A DNA stretch of 64,000 nt from Cellulomonas dongxiuzhuiae (GTDB lineage: Bacteria; Actinomycetota; Actinomycetes; Actinomycetales; Cellulomonadaceae): positions 3,100,001-3,164,000 of the forward strand of contig NZ_CP076023.1 in assembly GCF_018623035.1 (NCBI RefSeq), given 5' to 3'. Positions 44,542-51,443 of the stretch are shown here, one piece after another. Under the pieces are notes generated by a model. That model worked only from the letters and a program-made list of their open reading frames with translations, was not told the origin of the DNA and searched no databases. Numbering within the stretch: position 1 is the first letter of the stretch; every line of letters starts with the position of its first letter. The translations under genes and the position numbers were made by a program.

Positions 44542-45084
44542 CTAGCGAGCGCCCGCCTCGAGCCCCGGGTCGGCCAGGACGCCGGCCACCGCGAGGCACG
44601 GGTCGAGCGACGGCTGAGCGCCGTGGATCGTCACCGCGAGGCGGGCGGCCAGGTCGAGGAACTCGCGCCGGGCGTCGGGCGACGTGCCGGCGAAGACCTC
44701 GTCCTCCGCGGCAGCCACCTTCGCCTCGAGCCCGACGAGCACGTCCTCGCCGCGCGGGGTCAGCGCGATGCGTCGCACGCGCCGGTCGGACGGGTCGACC
44801 CGGCGCTCGACGAGGCCGGCGCCCTCAAGCGCGTCGATGACGTACGGCATCACGGTCTTGTCGATCCGCAGGTGCTTGGCGAGCCCGCTCTGCGTCGGAG
44901 GGCTGTTGTGCCCGACGACGGACAGGATCTGGTAGCCGCGCGTCCCGTGCGGGACGTCCGCCGCCGCCTGCTCGACCTGCTCGGTCCACCGGCGCAGGAT
45001 CACCGCGAGGTACCACCCGAGGTCCGAGCCGAGCACGCCGACGACCGGGGCGTCGGCCCCCGCGTCGCACTGCTCTTCGTCCAT
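44542..45084 (-). CDS. MarR family transcriptional regulator
   Basis: This 180-residue winged-helix protein has PTQSGLAKHLRIDKTVMPYVIDALE as HTH and RRVDPSDRRVRRIALTPRGED as wing. The N-terminal 25 residues are acidic. It diverges from a flavin reductase gene; the 146-bp gap has CCAATGGTTGG (45116-45126) and GTATGT/ACATAC arms (45156-45161 and 45181-45186) as operator candidates. The most likely role is repression of the reductase in response to a quinone or electrophile, an inference from similar MarR-oxidoreductase pairs. Confidence 0.9.
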   Translation of the reverse strand: MDEEQCDAGADAPVVGVLGSDLGWYLAVILRRWTEQVEQAAADVPHGTRGYQILSVVGHNSPPTQSGLAKHLRIDKTVMPYVIDALEGAGLVERRVDPSDRRVRRIALTPRGEDVLVGLEAKVAAAEDEVFAGTSPDARREFLDLAARLAVTIHGAQPSLDPCLAVAGVLADPGLEAGAR

Positions 45085-45115
45085 GGCACCCGATCCTACG
45101 CGTCCAGATGCCGGA

Positions 45116-45186
45116 CCAATGGTTGGCGTGGCCATCGAATCGGGGTCATGATCCAGTATGTTGGGCAATCCGTTGGTGTCACATAC
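45116..45186. promoter_or_regulatory. Operator candidates in the MarR/flavin-reductase divergent region
   Basis: CCAA-N3-TTGG at 45116-45126 overlaps the MarR promoter side. GTATGT (45156-45161) and ACATAC (45181-45186) form a wide inverted repeat with CAATCC-GTTGG between them, sharing CAAT and GTTGG with the first site. Assignment is tentative. Confidence 0.35.
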
Positions 45187-45230
45187 GGCTGGCCCCGGCG
45201 ACCTCGCACCCCTCGACACGTGGAGCACTC

Positions 45231-45794
45231 ATGACGACCACCATCGGCTACATCGTCGGCAGCATCTCGAGCACGTCGATCAACCGGCGCCTCGCGAAGG
45301 CCTTCGAGCGCCTCGCCCCCGCCGACGTGGTCCTCACCGAGATCCCCATCGGGGACCTGCCCCACTACTCCCCGGACCTCGACGCCGACTTCCCGCAGGC
45401 GGCCAAGGAGTTCAAGACGGCGATCGAGCAGGCCGACGGCGTCCTCATCGTCACGCCCGAGTACAGCCGCTCCATCCCCGGCGTCCTGAAGAACGCGCTC
45501 GACTGGGCCGTGCGCCCCTACGGCGAGGGCGTCTTCAACGGCAAGCCGACGGCCGTGACCGGCACGTCCCCGGGCGGCACCGGCGCGGCCCTCGCGCAGC
45601 AGCACCTCAAGACCATCCTCAGCCACCTCAACGCGCCCACGCTCGGCCAGCCCGAGGGCTTCATCCAGAGCACGCCGGACCTGTTCACCGAGGACGGCGA
45701 GGTCACCGACCCCCAGACCGCCGCGTTCCTGCGGGGCTACCTCGACGCGTTCGTCGCGCTGGTCGAGCGCTACCGGGTCCCCGCCGCCGGCTGA
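45231..45794 (+). CDS. NAD(P)H-dependent FMN reductase / quinone reductase
   Basis: The 187-residue flavodoxin-fold reductase has IGYIVGSISSTSINRRLAKAF (FMN phosphate loop with Ser/Asn/Arg), LIVTPEYSRSIPGVLKNALDW (the YNxSxPGxLKNAxDW block) and TGTSPGGTGAALAQQHLK. These identify the chromate/azo/quinone-reductase group typified by YieF/ChrR. ATG 45231 is clear although the ribosome-binding site is weak. The divergent MarR suggests induction by quinones or electrophiles. Confidence 0.93.
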   Translation: MTTTIGYIVGSISSTSINRRLAKAFERLAPADVVLTEIPIGDLPHYSPDLDADFPQAAKEFKTAIEQADGVLIVTPEYSRSIPGVLKNALDWAVRPYGEGVFNGKPTAVTGTSPGGTGAALAQQHLKTILSHLNAPTLGQPEGFIQSTPDLFTEDGEVTDPQTAAFLRGYLDAFVALVERYRVPAAG

Positions 45795-45814
45795 CGCGCA
45801 GTCCGCGTCGCCGT

Positions 45815-45859
45815 GTGCGCGCCCCGGGTCGCCGTCCGGACGGCCCGGGGCCCGCGCAC
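45815..45859 (+). terminator. Long hairpin between reductase and NUDIX genes
   Basis: GTGCGCG (45815-45821) pairs with CGCGCAC (45853-45859); inside, CCCCGGG/CCGGGG and GCCGTCC/GGACGGC continue the stem. It lies 20 nt after the reductase stop. Confidence 0.75.
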
Positions 45860-45875
45860 TCCCAGGCACGCGCCG

Positions 45876-45881
45876 TACGAT
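45876..45881 (+). promoter_or_regulatory. -10 element of a probable leaderless promoter (NUDIX gene)
   Basis: TACGAT ends 7 nt before GTG 45889; no ribosome-binding site intervenes. Confidence 0.5.
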
Positions 45882-45888
45882 CCGGTCC

Positions 45889-46305
45889 GTGCCCGCCGTC
45901 CCCGTCATCCGCGTCAGCGCCGTCGTCCTGCGACGGCCGACCGGTGAGGTCCTCACCGTGCGCAAGCGCGGCACGCACCGCTTCATGCTCCCGGGCGGCA
46001 AGCCGGAACCCGGTGAGAGCGCCGCACGCACGGCCGTGCGCGAGGCGTACGAGGAGGTCGGCGCCGTGCTCGACGAGGCACGCCTGCGCAAGCTCGGCAC
46101 GTTCCGCGCCGCCGCGGCCAACGAGGCGGGCCACGAGGTCCTCGGCACGGTCTTCGAGCACCCGCACACCGGCGCCACGGCGGCGGCGGGCGAGATCGAG
46201 GAGCTGCGCTGGCTCGACCCGGCCGGCGAGCTGCCCGACGACCTCGCTCCCCTGCTCGTCCGGCACGTGCTGCCGGCGCTGGTGGGGACGACCCCGCCCG
46301 CCTGA
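45889..46305 (+). CDS. NUDIX hydrolase
   Basis: This 138-residue enzyme has a complete NUDIX box, GGKPEPGESAARTAVREAYEE followed by VGA (split here), giving the GX5EX7REUXEEXGU pattern that binds Mg and hydrolyses nucleoside diphosphates linked to another moiety. The upstream strand VLTVRKRGTHRFMLPGG positions the substrate. It is a stand-alone MutT-like housecleaning enzyme; the specific substrate cannot be read. GTG 45889 is likely leaderless. Confidence 0.93.
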   Translation: MPAVPVIRVSAVVLRRPTGEVLTVRKRGTHRFMLPGGKPEPGESAARTAVREAYEEVGAVLDEARLRKLGTFRAAAANEAGHEVLGTVFEHPHTGATAAAGEIEELRWLDPAGELPDDLAPLLVRHVLPALVGTTPPA

Positions 46306-46340
46306 TCCCCACGGCATCGACGACGTCGTGGCCGTCGGAG

Positions 46341-47027
46341 TCACCAGGCGAGGGCGCCGTCCTCGTCGTTGAGCGTCCCCGTCGGGGCGAACTCCGGGTC
46401 GGTCGCGGCGCGCACGACGACGCCGGCGCTGTCGCGCGGCGCCCGCCCGCCCGCCATCGACGCGGTCATCTCCGTCGCCGTGTAGCCGGGCTCGACCGCC
46501 GTGAAGCGGACGCCCGGCTCGGCCTTCGCGTACTGCAGCGTCAGCATCGACGCCGCCGCCTTGGACGCGGAGTACAGGGGCGCGCGGAGGTGGAACTCGA
46601 CTCGCTCCGGCGTCGTCGACGCCCAGAACGACCCGGCGCTGCTCGAGACGGTGACGACCGTGGCCTGCGGGGAGCGGCGCAGCAGCGGCAGCGCCGCCTG
46701 CGTCACCCGCACGACGCCGACCACGTTGGTGTCGAACGTCCGCAGCGCCCGCGGGCCGTCGGGCTCGCCCGTGTCGAGGATCCCGGCGTTGTTCACCAGC
46801 AGGTCGAGCCGACCCTCGGCCGCCTCGACGGTGGCCAGCGCCGCGGCCACCGACGCGTCGTCAGTGACGTCGAGCCCGACCCAGCGCGCACCGAGCTCCG
46901 CCGCGACCTGCTCACCCCGTCGCGGGTCCCGCGCGCCGACGTAGACGCGGTACCCCCGCTCGACGAGCCCGCGGGCGGTCTCCAGGCCGATGCCCCGGGT
47001 GGCTCCGGTGACGAGTGCGACGGTCAT
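46341..47027 (-). CDS. SDR family NAD(P)-dependent oxidoreductase
   Basis: The 228-residue short-chain dehydrogenase has VTGATRGIGLETARGL, DLLVNNAGIL, catalytic Ser in VVTVSSSAGSFWAS and the YSASKAA pair. The segment VYVGARDPRRG after strand 2 is basic, which favours NADP(H). The Tyr-Lys and Ser residues are all present. ATG 47027 is clear. It diverges from an XRE-MmyB-type regulator, a pairing frequent in actinobacteria in which the regulator controls the SDR gene. Confidence 0.92.
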   Translation of the reverse strand: MTVALVTGATRGIGLETARGLVERGYRVYVGARDPRRGEQVAAELGARWVGLDVTDDASVAAALATVEAAEGRLDLLVNNAGILDTGEPDGPRALRTFDTNVVGVVRVTQAALPLLRRSPQATVVTVSSSAGSFWASTTPERVEFHLRAPLYSASKAAASMLTLQYAKAEPGVRFTAVEPGYTATEMTASMAGGRAPRDSAGVVVRAATDPEFAPTGTLNDEDGALAW

Positions 47028-47151
47028 GCGTCCTCCTGTGGTCGGTGGCCGTGCGGCCGACCGGCAACGTAGGTCGCACGGCGCGTCCCGCGGCAGGTCC
47101 CTGCGCAGCCGGGGGTGCGACGGGGCCCCCGCTGCCGACGCCTCCGCGACC

Positions 47152-47157
47152 TAGCCT
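47152..47157 (+). promoter_or_regulatory. -10 element of a probable leaderless promoter (XRE regulator)
   Basis: TAGCCT ends 6 nt before GTG 47164. No ribosome-binding site is present; the -35 is not obvious. Confidence 0.45.
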
Positions 47158-47163
47158 GGGCCG

Positions 47164-48015
47164 GTGAGCGAGACGACGAACCCCCTGGGCACGTACCTGC
47201 GGGCCCGGCGCGAGCAGGTGACGCCGCAGCAGGTCGGCCTGCCCGGCGGCGGCGTGCGACGGACCCCGGGCCTGCGGCGTGAGGAGGTCGCGATGCTCGC
47301 CGGCATCAGCGCCGACTACTACCTGCGCCTCGAGCGCGGCCGCGACCGCCACCCGTCCGTGCAGGTGCTCGAGGCGATCGCGCGCGTCCTGCAGCTCGAC
47401 GACGCGCACCGCGCGCACCTGCTGTCGCTGGTCACGGGCTCGCCGCGGCGGCGCGCCCCGCGTGTGCCGCAGGTCCCGCAGGACGTGCAGGTCCTGCTCG
47501 ACTCGCTCGTCCAGCCGGCGTTCGTCGAGGGCCCGTACTTCGACGTGCTCGCGGCCAACCGGCTGGCGCGCGCGCTGTCGCCCGGCCTGACGCCCGGGCG
47601 CAACCAGCTGCGCGACCTGCTGCTCGACCCGGCCGAGCAGGCGTCGTTCCCCGACTGGCGCAGCATGACCGAGTGCTACGTCGCGAGCCTGCGGCAGTCC
47701 GCCGGCGGCGCCGTCGACGACCCGGGCCTCGTGCGGCTCACGCAGGAGCTGACGGCCGCCAGCGCCCACTTCCGCGACCAGTGGGCAAGGCACGAGGTGC
47801 GCGGGCAGCGCACGACGGACCTGCGGCTCGTGCACCCCGACGTCGGCGAGCTGACCCTGCGGCGCGCACGGCTCGGCGTCGACGGGGCCGAGGGCCTGCG
47901 CCTCGTCGTCTACTACCCCGAGCCCGGGACCCGCGACGCCGAGGCACTCGCACTGCTGGCCTCGGCGAGCCTGCCCGTGGCCAACGCCCCGCACACGCGG
48001 CGGACCACGGCGTGA
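47164..48015 (+). CDS. XRE-family regulator with MmyB-like ligand-binding domain
   Basis: The 283-residue protein has an N-terminal helix-turn-helix: LGTYLRARREQVTPQQVGL, RRTPGLRREEVAMLAGISADYYLRLERGRDRHPS (two adjoining blocks) is a hallmark of the XRE-MmyB family, whose C-terminal PAS-like domain (FDVLAANRLARALSPGL to LGVDGAEGLRLVVYYPEPGT) binds a small hydrophobic ligand. It diverges from the SDR gene at 47027, its likely target. The TGA overlaps the GTG of a downstream gene remnant by 4 nt (GTGA). Confidence 0.94.
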   Translation: MSETTNPLGTYLRARREQVTPQQVGLPGGGVRRTPGLRREEVAMLAGISADYYLRLERGRDRHPSVQVLEAIARVLQLDDAHRAHLLSLVTGSPRRRAPRVPQVPQDVQVLLDSLVQPAFVEGPYFDVLAANRLARALSPGLTPGRNQLRDLLLDPAEQASFPDWRSMTECYVASLRQSAGGAVDDPGLVRLTQELTAASAHFRDQWARHEVRGQRTTDLRLVHPDVGELTLRRARLGVDGAEGLRLVVYYPEPGTRDAEALALLASASLPVANAPHTRRTTA

Positions 48016-48251
48016 CGACCCTCGCGATCATCGGCGCAGGCGAGGTCGGCAGCCAGCTCGCGCGCCCCGACGCCGTCGCGTTCGTGACGGACCTGTACGA
48101 CCGGATCGGGTACGACACGGTCGACAACAGCCCGCTGCGCGAGTCGTGGCGCACCACGCCGGGGACCCCGGCCTGGCACGACCACGCCCGGCAGGACCGC
48201 GCCCGGCTGGAGGCGAACCTGCGGGCCGCGCGGCGGGTGGCGCGGCCGTGA
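48012..48251 (+). pseudogene. Remnant of an NADPH-dependent F420 reductase-like gene with in-frame internal deletion
   Basis: The 79-residue frame begins with TTLAIIGAGEVGSQLAR, the Rossmann loop of NADPH:F420 reductase-like proteins, and then jumps to a C-terminal segment AVAFVTDLYDRIGYDTVDNSPL followed by ESWR, which in full-length relatives (about 200-220 residues) ends the protein. Roughly 130 central residues, covering most of the cofactor and catalytic region, are missing, apparently through deletion near 48066. The reading frame is kept, so a short protein may still be made, but reductase activity is not expected. It overlaps the regulator stop codon (GTGA). Confidence 0.8.
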
Positions 48252-48301
48252 GGGGTGCCGCCTGAGCCGCGGCCGCCGGCGACGTGCGTCAGGATGGGCC
48301 C

Positions 48302-48778
48302 GTGACCGCGCTCCCCACCTTCACCGTCGCCGACCTCGAGGCCGAGCCCCGGCTCGACCTCCCGGCGTTCACGCAGGACGACGCCGTGGACCTCGGCCTG
48401 CTGGCCGTCGCCGTGGTCCGCGAGCGCGGCGCGAACCTCGCGGTGCGCGTCGAGCTGGGCGGCGAGACGGTCTTCCTGGCCATGACCGGCTCGACGGGCG
48501 CGGGCAACCTGCCGTGGCTCGAGGGCAAGGCGCGGGTCGTGCACCGCTTCGGTGAGCCGTCGCTGCTGGTGCGCCGGCGCCACGAGGCCGCGGGCACGCC
48601 GTTCGACCAGCTCGCCGACGTCGACCACGGCCTGCTCAGGGCGCACGGCGGGTCCGTGCCGCTGCGCGCCGACGGCGAGGTCGTGGGCACGCTGACGACG
48701 TCGGGCGAGCCGGACGTCGTCGACCACGCCGTGGCGGCGGAGACCGTGCGGCGCTACCTGGCGGCGCGCACCGGCTGA
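48302..48778 (+). CDS. UPF0303 / HbpS-like heme-degrading-domain family protein
   Basis: The 158-residue protein matches the UPF0303 (DUF336/GlcG/HbpS-like) family: DDAVDLGLLAVAVVRERGANLAVRV in the first half and GTPFDQLADVDHGLLRAHGGSVPLRADGEVVGTLTTSG (read as adjoining blocks) with ETVRRYL at the end. Members bind heme or other ligands; the biochemical role here is unclear. GTG 48302 has CAGGAT 6 nt upstream, so a leaderless start is possible. No cytochrome or heme gene is adjacent. Confidence 0.82.
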   Translation: MTALPTFTVADLEAEPRLDLPAFTQDDAVDLGLLAVAVVRERGANLAVRVELGGETVFLAMTGSTGAGNLPWLEGKARVVHRFGEPSLLVRRRHEAAGTPFDQLADVDHGLLRAHGGSVPLRADGEVVGTLTTSGEPDVVDHAVAAETVRRYLAARTG

Positions 48779-48794
48779 CGCGCCACCAGGGCGG

Positions 48795-49928
48795 CTACGT
48801 CCAGGCCGCCCAGTCCGCCTTCGCGATGAGGCAGTGCACGCCCTTGACCGCGTCGACCACCTGGCTGACCTCGAAGTCGCCGGCCGCCGACAGGTAGGCC
48901 AGCGCGACCGAGCGCGGCACCCCGAACCGCCCGTGCAGGAACGCCACCGCGTGGCGCACGGCCTGGCGCATGGCCTCGTCGAGGTCGGGGTCCATGCCGG
49001 TCGGGATCCAGTGCGTCGCGGTCTCCACCACCGGCATCCGCACGTCACCCAGGACGCCGGGCAGGTCCGCCGCGGCGACGACGCTCAGCCGCACGGTCGC
49101 CCGCAGCGACGCCTCGAGGGCGGTGAGCGCGACCTCGCCGTTGCCCTGCGCGAAGTGCGGGTCACCCGCGTAGAAGAGGGCACCGTCGACCGCGACCGGC
49201 AGGTACAGCGTGGCCCCGACGCCCGCGTGCTTGATGTCGATGTTGCCGCCGTGGTCGCCGGGCGGCACCGACGGCACGGGCGCGCTCGTCGCGGGCGCGG
49301 TCCCCATGAGCCCGAGGAACGGCGCGAGGGCGAACTGCACGGTGCGCCCGCCGCCCGCGTCCATGACCCCGACGTCACGCCCGGCGCGCTCCTCCACCCA
49401 CGCGAAGTGGCTCACCGCGCCGTTCGTGATCATGCGGTCGACGTGTCGCGTCGGCGTCGAGTCGCGGTCCTGCGGGTACTCCCCCGCGAGCGCACCGAAC
49501 CCGTGCCGGTTGCTGACGAACCCGTAGGGCACGCGGCGGGCGAGGTCGAGGACGTCGACCCGCAGCGCGTCACCGGGCCGGGCACCTGCCACGGCGATCG
49601 GTCCGGTGACGACGTGGGGGCCGTCCCCGGGTCCGCGCGCGATCCCGCTGCCCGCGATCTCGACGGCGTCGTCCAGCACGTCGACGTCGCCGAACTGCCG
49701 GATGTAGCGCGCGGGGTCGCGGCCCTGGTCGGGGAGCAGGCCCTCGTGGGACACGGTGTCGAGGGTGACGGTGGCACCGTCGGCGACGTGCAGCACCGGG
49801 GACGCGTCGGCGTTGGGGAGCCAGCCCCAGCGCACCTCGTCGACGCGCGAGGGCAGGTAGTGCTCACCCAGGACCGCGCCCCGGCCGGGCTGCAGCGTCG
49901 GGCGGTCCGTCGTCGTCCCCAGGCTCAT
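48795..49928 (-). CDS. Acetamidase/formamidase family protein
   Basis: This 377-residue hydrolase of short-chain amides shows ASPVLHVADGATVTLDTVSHEG, PGDALRVDVLDL, the HFAWVEE and PPGDHGGNIDIKHAGVGATLYLPV blocks and GDPHFAQGNGEVALTALE, all characteristic of the FmdA/AmdA family (Zn-dependent, distinct from amidase-signature enzymes). The length fits a family of about 300-410 residues. ATG 49928 was selected because the family starts close to this point. It probably feeds ammonia from formamide or acetamide. It borders the decayed island that begins near 50.14 kb. Confidence 0.9.
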   Translation of the reverse strand: MSLGTTTDRPTLQPGRGAVLGEHYLPSRVDEVRWGWLPNADASPVLHVADGATVTLDTVSHEGLLPDQGRDPARYIRQFGDVDVLDDAVEIAGSGIARGPGDGPHVVTGPIAVAGARPGDALRVDVLDLARRVPYGFVSNRHGFGALAGEYPQDRDSTPTRHVDRMITNGAVSHFAWVEERAGRDVGVMDAGGGRTVQFALAPFLGLMGTAPATSAPVPSVPPGDHGGNIDIKHAGVGATLYLPVAVDGALFYAGDPHFAQGNGEVALTALEASLRATVRLSVVAAADLPGVLGDVRMPVVETATHWIPTGMDPDLDEAMRQAVRHAVAFLHGRFGVPRSVALAYLSAAGDFEVSQVVDAVKGVHCLIAKADWAAWT

Positions 49929-50269
49929 GCCGCACCGCACGGCATGGCCGGGACAGCCCTGCGGGGGGACGTCGTGGGGAGCATCGCGCATGCCTTCCGG
50001 TCGCGGGCCCGAGGCGCCGGCCGGGGAACGGCGTGCCGCCGCGCCGACGTCCGTGCGGTCGGCCGGATGGTCCAGCCGATGTGCCCGAAGGTAGACGCGC
50101 CCCCGCGGGAGGAACAGGACTTCTCGGACTCGGAAACGTAGTCTTTACCGGCTCGACCCACGGCGAGACACCGGTCGGACCATTCGACCGCGAGGGTACG
50201 AGCGTGCCGTCCCGCGCAGCCGTGCCGCGGACGCGTCATCACCACCGGCGGGCCGGGCAGCGCCTGCCC

Positions 50270-50665
50270 GTGGCCGCGAGCTGTACTGACCCGCAGCGTT
50301 GTTGATGCGGTCGATGGGTCGTAGGCCGCCGATGCCGAGGTGGGGTCGGTCCAGGTTGTAGCGGTCGAGCCAGTGGGGCAAGAGGGCGGCGCGTTCGGCG
50401 TTGGTGGTGAAGACGCGTGAGTAGGCCCACTCGGTGGCCAGGGTGCGGTTGAGGCGTTCGACCTTGCCGTTGGTCCACGGGCAGTAGGGCCGGATCAACT
50501 TCAGGCGGATGCCGAGTTGGTCGGCCGCCTCGAGGAAATCCCGGGAGATCCGGTAGTTCCTGGCGTGTCGCTGATCACGCTCTCGACCGTGATGCCGTGG
50601 GAGGCGTAGAACGCGGCTGCTCGGGTCAGGAACCCGGCGCAGGTAGTGCGCCCGTGGACTGGCGG
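50270..50665 (-). pseudogene. IS481-family transposase remnant (truncated both ends, frameshifted)
   Basis: Reading rightward to leftward, one frame gives TCAGFLTRAAAFYASHGITVE and VISD (second acidic catalytic residue), and after a frameshift near 50560 another gives RISRDFLEAADQLGIRLK, PYCPWTNGKVERLNRTL (third catalytic Glu), EWAYSRVF and LDRYNLDRPHLGIGG, the C-terminal part of IS481-type DDE transposases. The N-terminal half with its HTH and first Asp is absent, and the end runs past the usual terminus. No inverted repeats are found. The element is inactive. Confidence 0.85.
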
Positions 50666-50744
50666 TGGGGGCCGGGTTCGGTAGGTCCGTCTCGGACTCG
50701 GACTTCTGGGCCGATCAGACGGAGTCCGCGCTGCGTGACCATCT

Positions 50745-51223
50745 ATGGGCCACCTCGCCGGCCTCGTCAACGACGCCGGGTACACGCTCAACCGAGGTGC
50801 ATGCCCGCCCGGCATCCAGGGCTACACCGACCCGGGCACCTGTCATGTGCGCGTGCGCGACGACGTCTCATCCGCGCAGGCTGTCAAGACCCTCGCCCAC
50901 GACCTCGCGCACATCCGAGCCGACCACTTCGCGCGATTCCCTGACTACGCCGTCGACCTCCGATACCGCGGACAGGCGGAGATCGGAGCCGAGCCCATCG
51001 CCTACATCGTCACAACCCACGCCGGCATGGACAGCAGCGCCTACGCGGTCCCGTACGTCGCCGGCTGGGCCCAGGGAGACAGCAGCCTGGTTCGCGAGTG
51101 CCTCGGCCAGGTCGTTACGACGTCGTCCGCGCTGATCGCCGCCGAGTCGAGCGACACCGACGCGTCGCCGAGCGCACCGCCTCCATCGACATCCTCGCTG
51201 CCCAGGCGCGCCGCCCGTTCTGA
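50745..51223 (+). pseudogene. ArdC-like metallopeptidase gene fragment, frameshifted, with HDLAH in place of HExxH
   Basis: The frame from 50745 encodes LVNDAGYTLNRGACPPGIQG, HVRVRDDVSSAQAVKTLAHDLAHIRADH (two adjoining blocks) and EIGAEPIAYIVTTHAGMDSSAYAVPYVAGWAQGD, resembling the C-terminal zinc-peptidase-like part of ArdC/ImmA-type proteins from actinobacterial mobile elements. The metal motif HELAH has become HDLAH. The N-terminal half is missing or out of frame (a possible continuation precedes 50740 in another frame), and near 51150 the frame shifts again: SIDILAAQARRPF followed by a stop at 51221 looks like the original end. It is probably non-functional. Confidence 0.65.
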
Positions 51224-51443
51224 ACAGTCGCAGCCCTCGCCCAGCGGGTGGAGGAGTTCCGCATGGCATCCGCGGCAACGGCGCGGGCCTTGAAGCTCTG
51301 GACGTCGCTCGATATCCCACGGGGGGCGCCGATTCCCGGAATGCGGACCACCCGACGCGGCGGATTGACTGGCCGGTCGGAGCCATCGTTGATCCCACGC
51401 GAAACCGTCGCCGCCACCCTCGAAGGCTGCGCTCGGACCGCAC

